Assembly: GCF_042683405.1 (NCBI RefSeq)
Contig: NZ_JBHUJS010000001.1
Span: 186,001-250,000, forward strand
Source: Telluria sp042683405
GTDB lineage: Bacteria > Pseudomonadota > Gammaproteobacteria > Burkholderiales > Burkholderiaceae_D
DNA: 64,000 nucleotides
Direction of reading: 5' to 3'
The notes under the pieces are model-generated. The model had not been told where the DNA came from. It made no database searches and saw only the letters and a list, made by a program, of their open reading frames with translations. This document shows positions 34,943 through 43,466 of this stretch, piece after piece. A program made the position numbers and the translations under genes. Every line of letters starts with the position of its first letter. The first letter of the stretch is position 1.

Positions 34943-37900
34943 CTATGGATACGGCTGGTATTCAAAGCCGTTGCCGATGACCGCCGCTAGCGCCTCCACG
35001 TTCTCGGCACTTTCGCTGAAGCCGGCGAGCACGTCTGCGGCTGTCGCGCGTCCGCTATCGAGTACCGCCGTCCAGAAGGCAACGCCCGCTTCATCCGGTG
35101 CGCGGTGCAATGCGTTAACGTAGAACAGGCGAACCAATGCCTCGTTGGTGGGCGCAGCGCCATACAGTGATTCAAATTCCGGCGATGTCATGAACGAGGA
35201 CGCGATGGTGGTCAGGGGCATGCCCCGGTCTCCGATGCCGATCCAGAACCCCACGCCGCCCTGGTCGGGCGTGCGGTTGAACGCTGCCTGGTAAAGCCGG
35301 TACACCTGCCCGGCTACACCGGCGATATCGAGCGCGATGGCTGCATCTGTGAATACCATGCGTTCCACCCCGGTCAGCGAGTCCGAATCGTTACCGGCTT
35401 TGGCTGCGACAGTCGTGGCACCGTTGGCCTCCCGGGACACGGTGTAGCCGGCAATCGCGCCCTCGAAGTACGCATAGTCGCGTCCGGCGTCCCCACCCGA
35501 TATCACGTCATTTCCGAGCCCGCCGGTGAGGCTGTCGTTACCGCTTCCGCCTTCGATACTGTCGTTACCCTCACCACCAGACATGACCTGCGCGGCGCTG
35601 CCGGGATACGCGAACAAGGTGTCGTTGCCTGCCCCACCATCGAATACGTTACTTCCTTCGCTGTCGACAAGCAGGTCGTCACCGTCGCCGCCTTTGAGCG
35701 TGTCGTTCCCGGCTCCTCCGTCGAGCTGGTCGTGTCCGAGACCGCCCTGCAGGAGATCGTTGCCGCTGCCTCCGTCAAGGCCGTCGTCGCCGAGGCCGCC
35801 GTCGAGGAGGTCGTTGCCGTTCAAACCCGTCAGTTTGTCGTCACCCGCGCCACCTGCAAGGGTGTCGGGAAGAATCCCGCCTTCAATCGTCTCGGCCGCC
35901 TCCGTTCCATGCTGCACCACACCCTCCGGCGAACCGGTCGGGGAGATGCCGCCGACGAAATGGGCAGCGGTCAGGGTGGCTGCCTGGACGTTCTTGAGCA
36001 CCAGGACATCGACGAATGCACTGGCCGCACCGGCAGCGGCGGTATTGAACTGCAGGATCGCATCGGTACCACGTTGGATCAGGCGTAGTTGCGCCTCTCC
36101 TGCAAATGGATTCGAGCCATCCGATGCACGCAGAAGGCTGTTGACATCGATCCGGTCGCCGGTTGCAAAATCGGTGACGGTATAGGAGACCGGTACCGCG
36201 CTGACCTGGAACGTATCCGCGCCGAACCCGCCAGTCGCCAGCACGTTCGTGAGGCTGCCAGCTGCCAGGTTGACGACAAACCGGTCGGCGTCGTTCTCGC
36301 CATTCAGGTGCACGGTGTAGCCGGATCCCGTAGGCGCACCACTGGTATAGCGCAGGATATCGTTTCCGGTCCCGCCCGATAGCGTCGAGTTACTGTCGCC
36401 GATGGAGAGCACGTCATCATCCCGCCCACCGCGCAGGATGCTCGCTCCCGAACCGGTGTTGACGATCACGTCGTTACCCTCGCCACCTTCGAGCAGGTCG
36501 GCACCTGTGCCACCATCGATGGTGTCGTTGCCGAGGCCGCCGATGACCGTATCGTCATCGGTGCCGGCGTTGATGCGGTCATTGCCGGCTCCGCCATCAA
36601 TGGTGTCGCTGCCACCGAACGTATTGATCACATCGTCGCCGCCCAGGCCGCTGACCGTGTCCGGGAATGGGTCGCCGTTGATGACGTCGGCTGCGTCGGT
36701 GCCGATGTGGGTGCTCGGGATGGCGCCAGTCTGGATTGCCCCGCGGGTGAAGTTGGGCGCGACCAGATCGGTGAGCCGGATCCCGACCAGGGTCGCCATC
36801 GTCGAAAATTGCCCGGCCGACTTGGCCGAGCCGTCGGGGTCGTATTGCAAAAGGACGTTGGCGCCGTCCTGGATGAGGCGCAGGTAACCCAATGTGAACG
36901 GATTGATCTGGCTCCAGCTCGACGCGCCAAAGCTGTACACGTCAAGCACATCGCCGCCAGCGCCGGTCGCGAAGTCGGTGATCACCAGTCCGCCCCGGAA
37001 CTGCTCGATGAAGTATGTGTCGACGCCTTCCCCGCCCGTGGCGTAAATGGTGCCGCTGTTGCCGCTCACCTTGAACAAATCATCGTCCGCGCCGCCATCG
37101 AGATGGGCGGTGTAGCCTGCAGCCCAGGAATTGCTGACCAGGGTGTCGTTGCCGGCTCCGCCCAGCAATGTGTCACTGCCGTTGACCGTTGTCAGCGTGT
37201 CGTTGCCCGCGCCCCCGTCGAGCAGGTTGGCGCCGTTCGTGCTGCCCAGCCGGTCGTCGCCGTCTTCACCGAACAGGACGTCGCGCCCTCCGTAGCCGGA
37301 CAGGCTGTCGTTCCCCATGCCTCCATAGAGGGTGTCGTCGCCGCCATCGCCGTCGATAAAGTCCCTGCCATCGTCGCCATACAGGACGTCGCTGCCTTCT
37401 CCGCCGTGGAGGAAGTCTTCACCGGCACCGCCGCGAATCTCGTCACGGCCGTAGCCGCCGTTCACATAGTCGGTATCGGCCCCGCCATCGATGATGTCGT
37501 CTCCGGTCCCACCATTGATTGTGTCGACGCCACCGCCGCCCGAAAGCGTGTCGTTACGTTGCGTGCCCTCGATGCTGTCGCCCGCATCGGTACCGGTGAC
37601 GCTGTCGCCCGTCGAGGTGCCGGTAGGATCGAAATCGTTGTAAAAGTTTGCAGCTGTCAGAGTTGACGCCAGCACGTTTTCCAAAGTGAGCAGCACCTGG
37701 AAATCATGTGCGCTTCCGGATGCGCCATCGATGTCGATCATGATCCTGGTATGCGCGCCGTCCTGCACCAGGCGGAGATAGCCGGACGATCCAAACGGAT
37801 TACCTTCCGTGAGATTCGCCAGCGGATCGGCCAGCAGATAGAGCATCTCGTCAGCGACCGAGAAGTCGGTGATCGTGATCCTGGTGTTATCCGGCACGCG

Positions 37901-38401
37901 GGAGAACCAGTACTTGTCGATGCCGGCTCCGCCGCTGACGGTGGCGTCGTACGAGGATACGTCGCCGGTCAGCCGGATGTCGTCATCCCCGTCCCCACCC
38001 GAGATGACGTGCGTGGTCGCAGTATGGTACTGCCCGACTGCATTGATAGAGTCAGCGCCGGCGCCGCCATACAAGGTGGCGTTTCCTCCATAGACTTGCA
38101 GCGAGTCGTCCCCATTGCCGCCGTCGAGTAACGGTGCGCCCAGAAACGTGTCGAGATAATCGTTCCCTTCGCCACCAAGGAGCGTAGAAGCGTCACTGCC
38201 GCTCAGTGAGTCGCTTCCGTCTCCGCCTTCGATGTAATCATTGCCGCCGCCGCCGGAAATCTCGTCATTGCCGCCTTCGCCGTAGAGGAAATCGTCTCCA
38301 CCCCATGCGATCAGTTTGTCATCGCCATCGCCTGCGCGGATCGTGTCCGCTTCCATCGTCCCGAGCAACATTTCGCCCTGCGGCGTACCTACGATTTCCA
38401 T
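34943..38401 (-). CDS. RTX-type calcium-binding protein with C-terminal DUF4214 (paralogue 2, largest)
   Basis: 1152 residues from the ATG at 38401, chosen because MEIVGTPQGEMLLG aligns with the N-termini of the other two paralogues; an upstream ATG at 38440 is possible. At least four blocks of GGxGxD repeats alternate with three copies of the ITDF/NPFG/LRLIQ-GA/D-DG module (starting near residues 180, 475 and 740). The C-terminal DUF4214 domain (about 1030-1140) is nearly identical in layout to paralogue 1. One extra repeat-plus-module unit explains its greater length. Probably a type I secreted protein. Confidence 0.88.
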   Translation of the reverse strand: MEIVGTPQGEMLLGTMEADTIRAGDGDDKLIAWGGDDFLYGEGGNDEISGGGGNDYIEGGDGSDSLSGSDASTLLGGEGNDYLDTFLGAPLLDGGNGDDSLQVYGGNATLYGGAGADSINAVGQYHTATTHVISGGDGDDDIRLTGDVSSYDATVSGGAGIDKYWFSRVPDNTRITITDFSVADEMLYLLADPLANLTEGNPFGSSGYLRLVQDGAHTRIMIDIDGASGSAHDFQVLLTLENVLASTLTAANFYNDFDPTGTSTGDSVTGTDAGDSIEGTQRNDTLSGGGGVDTINGGTGDDIIDGGADTDYVNGGYGRDEIRGGAGEDFLHGGEGSDVLYGDDGRDFIDGDGGDDTLYGGMGNDSLSGYGGRDVLFGEDGDDRLGSTNGANLLDGGAGNDTLTTVNGSDTLLGGAGNDTLVSNSWAAGYTAHLDGGADDDLFKVSGNSGTIYATGGEGVDTYFIEQFRGGLVITDFATGAGGDVLDVYSFGASSWSQINPFTLGYLRLIQDGANVLLQYDPDGSAKSAGQFSTMATLVGIRLTDLVAPNFTRGAIQTGAIPSTHIGTDAADVINGDPFPDTVSGLGGDDVINTFGGSDTIDGGAGNDRINAGTDDDTVIGGLGNDTIDGGTGADLLEGGEGNDVIVNTGSGASILRGGRDDDVLSIGDSNSTLSGGTGNDILRYTSGAPTGSGYTVHLNGENDADRFVVNLAAGSLTNVLATGGFGADTFQVSAVPVSYTVTDFATGDRIDVNSLLRASDGSNPFAGEAQLRLIQRGTDAILQFNTAAAGAASAFVDVLVLKNVQAATLTAAHFVGGISPTGSPEGVVQHGTEAAETIEGGILPDTLAGGAGDDKLTGLNGNDLLDGGLGDDGLDGGSGNDLLQGGLGHDQLDGGAGNDTLKGGDGDDLLVDSEGSNVFDGGAGNDTLFAYPGSAAQVMSGGEGNDSIEGGSGNDSLTGGLGNDVISGGDAGRDYAYFEGAIAGYTVSREANGATTVAAKAGNDSDSLTGVERMVFTDAAIALDIAGVAGQVYRLYQAAFNRTPDQGGVGFWIGIGDRGMPLTTIASSFMTSPEFESLYGAAPTNEALVRLFYVNALHRAPDEAGVAFWTAVLDSGRATAADVLAGFSESAENVEALAAVIGNGFEYQPYP

Positions 38402-38555
38402 AAATGCTTTCTGAAGGGACGCCTGTACGTACGCCGCCATAGTTGACTACAGGTTGCATTTGAACATACATCAGTAGCGTTTGCGAAGCCGGAAACGGCC
38501 GCATGCATGCCGCAACACGTCCGGTGCGGTACTGGCGTGCTAACAGAACGGGATT

Positions 38556-39494
38556 TCAGGGGTAGGAGACAGGCTTGCCCGGCAGGTCCGGGAGCGGAAT
38601 GAACTCCGTCTCGCCAGGCACGGGCGCGAAGCGCTGCTGGCGCCAGTCCTGCTTGGCTTGCTCGATGCGGTCCGCGGAACTGGAGACGAAGTTCCAGGTG
38701 AGGTAGCGCGGCCCCTCCATCGGCTCCCCACCGAGCAGCATCATGCGCGCGCCCAGCTGGCCGGCCTTGATCGTGACAGGCTGGCCCGGCTTCAGCACCA
38801 GCAGCTGGCCTGCCTGGAATACGCCGTCGCTGCCAAGGTCGAGCATCCCTTCGGTGATGTAGATGGCGCGCTCGCTGTACTCGGCCGGCACCTGCGCGCG
38901 CGCGTGCGGCTGCAGGTGCAGGTCGACATAGAACATGTCCGACAGGGTCGGTGCCGGTGAACGCATCCCGAACAGGCTGCCGGCGACGATCCGCGCAGTG
39001 ATCCCTTCGGCCTTTTCCAGCGGCAGCTCATCGCGGCCGATGTGCTGGAAGCCTGGATCGCATTCCTCGTGTGCCTTCGGCAGCGCGACCCAGCACTGCA
39101 GGCCGAACAGCGGCGAGGCCTGCTGGCGCATGTCGGCCGAGGTGCGTTCGGAATGGACGATGCCCCTGCCGGCCGTCATCCAGTTCACTTCGCCCGGACG
39201 GATCGCCTGCACGACGCCAAGGCTGTCGCGGTGCATGATCTCGCCGGTGTAGAGGTAGGTGACGGTGGCCAGGCCGATGTGCGGGTGAGGGCGCACGTCC
39301 AGGCCACGGCCCGCGTGGAATACGTGCGGCCCCATCTGGTCGAGGAAGACGAAGGGCCCGACCATGCGCCGCTGTTTGGATGGCAGCGCGCGCCGCACGT
39401 TGAAGTTTTCGCCGAGGTCATGCGTGCGGGGCACGACGATAGTCTCGAGCAGGCTGTCAGGCGGTAACTCGTGGTGGGTCGTCGGCTGGTCCAT
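38556..39494 (-). CDS. Pirin family protein
   Basis: 312 residues from the ATG at 39494, with AAGGAA upstream. The bicupin fold shows the metal site: DVRPHPHIGLATVTYLYTGEIMHRDSLG supplies His-x-His, a later His and Glu. The C-terminal cupin has GMLDLGSDGVFQAGQLLVL and LLGGEPMEGPRYLTWNFVSSS. Bacterial pirins act as quercetinases or redox-linked regulators; the role here is undetermined. It is embedded between two RTX genes on the same strand, with no obvious functional link. 61 bp separate its stop from the ORF start of paralogue 2. Confidence 0.93.
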   Translation of the reverse strand: MDQPTTHHELPPDSLLETIVVPRTHDLGENFNVRRALPSKQRRMVGPFVFLDQMGPHVFHAGRGLDVRPHPHIGLATVTYLYTGEIMHRDSLGVVQAIRPGEVNWMTAGRGIVHSERTSADMRQQASPLFGLQCWVALPKAHEECDPGFQHIGRDELPLEKAEGITARIVAGSLFGMRSPAPTLSDMFYVDLHLQPHARAQVPAEYSERAIYITEGMLDLGSDGVFQAGQLLVLKPGQPVTIKAGQLGARMMLLGGEPMEGPRYLTWNFVSSSADRIEQAKQDWRQQRFAPVPGETEFIPLPDLPGKPVSYP

Positions 39495-39545
39495 CGCGGC
39501 TTCCTTGAACGGGATGACCCATTCTAGCCGCACTCGCCCGCAGCG

Positions 39546-41942
39546 TCAGAAGAAGAACGGCTGAAACGTAAATCCGCCCACGATGGTCGGGTTGACCGCG
39601 CCCATGTTTTCCGGACTCTCGCTCATGTCGACCAGGACCTCGGCGGCGCCGGCCCAGCCGTTGTCGAGCACGCGGGTCCAGTAGGCCAGGCCCGGCGCGT
39701 CCGGCTCGCGGTGCAGGGCGTTCACGTAGAACAGCGTGACCAGCGCTTCGTTGGTGGGCGCGGCGCCGTACAGGGATGCGAACTCGGGCGACTTCATGAA
39801 TTCGGCTGCCATGGTGTCGAGCGTGACGCCGGCTTCGGCCTGCGCCATCCAGAAACCGACGCCGCCGGCGTCCGGGGTGCGGTTGAAGGCGGCCTGGTAC
39901 AGGCGGTACACCTGCCCGCCGGTGCCGTCGACGTCGTAGGCAATGCCGATATCCGAAAACACCAGCCGTTCGACGGAGCTGAGGGTGTCGGTGCCGGCCG
40001 CGTTGCCGATGCCGCGCACGGTGGCGCTCTCGCCATTGCCGGTGATGGCAAAGGCGCTGCGCGGGCCGTCGAAGAAGGCGAAGTCGGTGCCGGCGCCGCC
40101 GATCAGTTCGTCGTCGCCGTCGCCCCCGCGCAGCTGGTCGTTGCCGGTGCCGCCATCGAGTGTGTCGCGGCCTGCGCCGCCATCGAGGGTATCGTTGCCG
40201 CCGATGCCGATCAGGTGGTCGTCGAAATCGGTGCCGCCCAGTTCTTCGCGCGATGCCGTGCCCGTCCGGGTGGTGCCTTCATCCGGATCGGGCGGAGGCG
40301 CCGCACCGCCGAAATTGGCCGAGCCGATCTGCGAAGCCGTGACATTCAACATCACCATCAGGTCGGCAAAGTCGGCCGGCCCCTCGGCGCCATCGACGTC
40401 GAACTGCAGGACGGCATCTGCGCCGCGCTGGATGATGCGGGCAAAGCCCGTCGTGAGCGCGTCCGGGCCGGTGAGGGAAAGGTCGATCAGGTCGCCGCGC
40501 GCCCCGGTGGCAAAGTCCGTCACGATCAGCGGGAACAGGTCGGTGCCCACCACGGCGGGGCGGAACACGTCGCGGCCCGCGCCGCCCGTTGCCTGTACCG
40601 TCGCGTCGCGGCCGGGCGTGAGGAAGGTGGTGAATTCGTCGTTGCCGTCGCCGCCCAGGGCGCGCACCTCGCCCCCGGGCGCACCTGCGTACTGGCTGGT
40701 GGCGATGATGGTGATCCGGTCGTTCCCAGCGCCGCCGATCAGCGTGTCGCTGCCGAAGCCTGCGGTCAGGTAATCGTCACCGCTGCCGCCATCGAGGATG
40801 TTGGCGCCGAAGTTGGAGGTGCTGAGCGAGTCGTTCCCCGCGCCGCCTTCCAGACGGTTGTTGCCGCCCTCGTCGTACAGGATATCGTTGCCATCCGCTC
40901 CGGCCAGGTAGTCGCCTCCGGCGCCGCCGTCGAGCGTGTCGTCATCGGTACCGCCGAGCAGGGTGTCGTTGCCGTCTTCGCCCTGCAGGAAATCGTTGCC
41001 GCTGCCGCCGTCGAGCCGGTCGTCGCCGTTTCCGCCGGCAAGGATGTCCGCACCGTCGAGCCCGCTTAGCTGGTCATTGAGAAAGTACCCGGCCAGCATG
41101 TCGTCCTGCGCAGTGCCGCTGGCGATGATGCCGGTCTGGGTGCCGCCCACGGTCATGCCGCTGACGAAGTTGTCGGCGGTCAGCCAGGACTTCTGCACGC
41201 CGCGCAGCACGACGAGGGGACGGAAGGATGCGCTGCCTGCGGCGCCGTCCGCATCGAATTCCACGACAGTATCGGCGCCCTGCTGTACCGCGCGCAGGTA
41301 CCCGCTTGCACCGAACGGGTTGATCCCTTGCGCCGCCCAGCTCCACGACAAACCCACCACGTTCAGCATGTCGCCGCCGGGGCCGGTGCGGAAGTCGGTG
41401 ATGTCCAGGCGGGCACGGAAGGCTGCGTCGAACTGGTAGGTGTCGCGGCCCTCGCCGCCCGTGGCCGTGACCACGTTGCCCGAACCCTTGTGGAACAGTT
41501 CGAACAGATCGTCGCCGTCGCCGCCCTGGGCAACCACGGTGGTGACGGGATTGGTGTACTGGTAGTCGCCAGTGATGATGATGCGGTCGTTTCCGATACC
41601 GCCCAGCAGCGTGTCGTTGCCCGCGCCGCCGCGCAGGGTGTCGTTGCCCTGGCCCGCGTCGAGCCGGTTGCGGCCCACCCCGAGGCTGTCGAGCAGGTCG
41701 TCGCCCTCGCCGCCGAGCAGCGTATTGTCCCCGTACTGGTCGCTCAGTTCGTCGTCGCCGTCGGAGCCGTCCAGCCAGTCGTTGCCGAAGCCGCCGGTCA
41801 GGGTGTCCGCGCCAAAGCCGCCGTCGATGCGGTCGTCGCCGGACAGGCCGTCGAGCGAGTCGTTGCCGCCGGCGCCGTAGATGGTGTCATTGGAGGTGTC
41901 GCCCGCGAGCTGGTCGGGGCCTTCGGTTCCATTAAGAATCAT
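39546..41942 (-). CDS. RTX-type calcium-binding protein with C-terminal DUF4214 (paralogue 3)
   Basis: 798 residues, start MILNGTEGPDQLAGDTSNDTIYG. The architecture is as in paralogue 1: GGxGxD repeat blocks (about 20-120, 280-420, 580-610), two ITDF...GYLRAVQQGAD...D-DGAAG modules (near 180 and 475) and DUF4214 (about 672-780: GQVYRLYQAAFNRTPDAGGVGFW, LVTLFYVNALHREPD). It ends in the aromatic tail GGFTFQPFFF, whereas the other two end in FEYDPYS and FEYQPYP. The varied last residues may be the secretion signal region. Confidence 0.88.
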   Translation of the reverse strand: MILNGTEGPDQLAGDTSNDTIYGAGGNDSLDGLSGDDRIDGGFGADTLTGGFGNDWLDGSDGDDELSDQYGDNTLLGGEGDDLLDSLGVGRNRLDAGQGNDTLRGGAGNDTLLGGIGNDRIIITGDYQYTNPVTTVVAQGGDGDDLFELFHKGSGNVVTATGGEGRDTYQFDAAFRARLDITDFRTGPGGDMLNVVGLSWSWAAQGINPFGASGYLRAVQQGADTVVEFDADGAAGSASFRPLVVLRGVQKSWLTADNFVSGMTVGGTQTGIIASGTAQDDMLAGYFLNDQLSGLDGADILAGGNGDDRLDGGSGNDFLQGEDGNDTLLGGTDDDTLDGGAGGDYLAGADGNDILYDEGGNNRLEGGAGNDSLSTSNFGANILDGGSGDDYLTAGFGSDTLIGGAGNDRITIIATSQYAGAPGGEVRALGGDGNDEFTTFLTPGRDATVQATGGAGRDVFRPAVVGTDLFPLIVTDFATGARGDLIDLSLTGPDALTTGFARIIQRGADAVLQFDVDGAEGPADFADLMVMLNVTASQIGSANFGGAAPPPDPDEGTTRTGTASREELGGTDFDDHLIGIGGNDTLDGGAGRDTLDGGTGNDQLRGGDGDDELIGGAGTDFAFFDGPRSAFAITGNGESATVRGIGNAAGTDTLSSVERLVFSDIGIAYDVDGTGGQVYRLYQAAFNRTPDAGGVGFWMAQAEAGVTLDTMAAEFMKSPEFASLYGAAPTNEALVTLFYVNALHREPDAPGLAYWTRVLDNGWAGAAEVLVDMSESPENMGAVNPTIVGGFTFQPFFF

Positions 41943-42153
41943 GGTGGTCGGGGATGCCGCGCCACCGCTCTCCGCGTGGAGCGCTGCGCATGGCTTCGGT
42001 ATGAACGATGAGTTCCATACTAGGCCAAAATCGCCGCGAAAAAATTTCCCGAAACAAATTTTTACCCCGTTGTTACCCGAACGCTAATACCAGCCGTTGG
42101 AAAACAACGAATCCGTTGTCGGGAAAACTATGACCTGTGGTAAGGCGAATACA

Positions 42154-42528
42154 CTACGCGGATTTGCCCGCGTGCATGCGCTGTTCGCCGGTTGCAAACG
42201 ACGCGCGCTGGATGCGGCCGTCGATGACTTCGTAGACGCACAGCATCTCGATCGTGCCCAGGCCTTCGGGAAAATTGCGCGTGATGATTTCGGTGTCGGT
42301 CACGATGTTGCCCACCACGGTGCGCGAGAGCAGCCGCGCGTGCAGGTCAGGCTCCGCAAAGCGGACCAGGTAGCGCGCGCGCATCTCGTCGTGCCCCTTC
42401 GCCATGCGGGCCCCATGCAGGGCGAACTGTTCGGCGTCGGGGGCATAGGCGGCGAGCAGGGCGTCCACGTCCCTGGCGTTGAATGCGTCGAGTTGGGCTT
42501 GTACGGGTGCGAGGGGAGAAACGCTCAT
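42154..42528 (-). CDS. SnoaL-like / NTF2-fold protein
   Basis: 124 residues. VQAQLDAFNARDVDALLAAYAPDAEQF is the N-terminal helix pair of SnoaL-like domains, followed by GHDEMRARYLVRFAEPDLHARLLSRTVVGNIVTDTEII and a strand ending VYEVIDGRIQRASF. Such one-domain proteins are small-molecule isomerases or binders of unknown substrate. No partner gene is adjacent. The interval 41943-42153 between its stop and RTX paralogue 3 holds nothing I can call. Confidence 0.85.
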   Translation of the reverse strand: MSVSPLAPVQAQLDAFNARDVDALLAAYAPDAEQFALHGARMAKGHDEMRARYLVRFAEPDLHARLLSRTVVGNIVTDTEIITRNFPEGLGTIEMLCVYEVIDGRIQRASFATGEQRMHAGKSA

Positions 42529-42546
42529 GTCGGGCTGCTTTCAGGG

Positions 42547-42583
42547 ATGGCGGATTCGGTCATAAAAAGGCGAATTCCGCCAT
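42547..42583. repeat. Palindromic intergenic repeat, divergent copy 3 of the TTGGCGGAATCGG family
   Basis: ATGGCGGATTCGGTCATAAA at 42547 and the opposing CGAATTCCGCCAT (42571-42583) form an imperfect inverted repeat with one bulged T. The core GGCGG-ATTCGG and ATTCCGCC match the copies at 2621 and 15852. It sits about 20 bp upstream of the SnoaL-like gene start. Confidence 0.6.
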
Positions 42584-42812
42584 TTTAATGAAAAGCCGAG
42601 CTCCTGCGGCGACCGCCCCTGTCCTTCAAACGTAGGCGATGAGCCGGCCGCAGGGATATCCTTGGTCAGGCCGCCTGTAAGTTTAGTTCTGGAAAACTAG
42701 GACGAGTCCTACCGGACTGTAGCCCCATCGCCGATGTTGGCTTGTCGCTCAACCATGCATCATGGTTATACACATTCCTCGACCGAGGGATCCAATTCGG
42801 AAAGGAAACATC

Positions 42813-43307
42813 ATGAATTCGAAAGAAAATCGCGGCAATATCGGTAACGACAAACAAAACATGGACACCCCAAACAAGCGTGGCAATCCATCGGACCAGG
42901 GTTCGCAGCAGTCGGATGTGCAGCGTTCGGGCGGCGGTCTGGGCGACCAGGCAAACCGCGTGAACCAGCAGCCGGGACAGCAGGGCGGCAAGAACCAGGG
43001 CTCCCAGCAGTCCGGCCAGGAGTGGGGCTCGCAGCAATCGGGCCAACAGGGTTCGCAGCAATCCGGCCAGCGTAGCGGTTCGCAGCAGTCGGGCGTCCAG
43101 CAGGGCTCGCAGCAGTCGGGCCAGCAACCGGGCTCCCAGCAATCCGGCCAGCGCAGCGGCTCGCAGAGCGGTTCGCAGCAGTCCGGCCAGCAACAAGGGT
43201 CGCAGCAATCGGGCCAGCGCAGCGGTTCGCAGCAGTCGGGCGGCCTGGGCGGCTCATCCCAGAGTGGACGTCAGGGCCGCAATGACGACATGAGCTCGGA
43301 CGAGTAA
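42813..43307 (+). CDS. Gly-Ser-Gln repeat protein, probably intrinsically disordered
   Basis: 164 residues from the ATG at 42813, with AAAGGA 6 nt upstream; an earlier in-frame ATG at 42762 lies within an inverted repeat. The N-terminus (MNSKENRGNIGNDKQNMD) is polar. Residues about 30-150 are built from ten GSQQS units in variants of GSQQSGQ, with spacers such as RSGSQQSG and QQP. The end is acidic (NDDMSSDE). There is no signal peptide, hydrophobic segment or cysteine. Composition resembles hydrophilins or low-complexity stress proteins, but function is unknown. A strong terminator follows. An inverted repeat AACCATG-CAT-CATGGTT at 42751-42767 stands upstream. Confidence 0.85.
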   Translation: MNSKENRGNIGNDKQNMDTPNKRGNPSDQGSQQSDVQRSGGGLGDQANRVNQQPGQQGGKNQGSQQSGQEWGSQQSGQQGSQQSGQRSGSQQSGVQQGSQQSGQQPGSQQSGQRSGSQSGSQQSGQQQGSQQSGQRSGSQQSGGLGGSSQSGRQGRNDDMSSDE

Positions 43308-43324
43308 TCCTGCACGAACGAAAG

Positions 43325-43359
43325 GCCCACGGCGGTAGTCATACCGCCGTGGGCTTTTT
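43325..43359 (+). terminator. Strong rho-independent terminator
   Basis: A 13-bp perfect stem (GCCCACGGCGGTA at 43325-43337, complement at 43342-43354) with GTCA tetraloop and five T. It ends the Gly-Ser-Gln repeat gene, which therefore is a monocistronic unit. Confidence 0.95.
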
Positions 43360-43466
43360 CATTTCGGAGCCAACTTGGGAGACTGAAAGTAATGCCTCCC
43401 AATTCGAATTTTTGTTATCGTACCCTTTCGAGCGAGCTGTGCTGTCTCGGCTTAGCGGAAGGTTCC

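Noticed and set aside
31592..41942. Short regular repeats that might be a CRISPR array
   Set aside because: They are in-frame GGxGxD codon repeats in three long coding regions, varying in sequence and without constant-length spacers.
42666..43208. Leu/Ala/Arg-rich minus-strand frame resembling membrane repeats
   Set aside because: It is the reverse complement of the Gly-Ser-Gln repeat gene, which has the better ribosome site and a correctly placed terminator.
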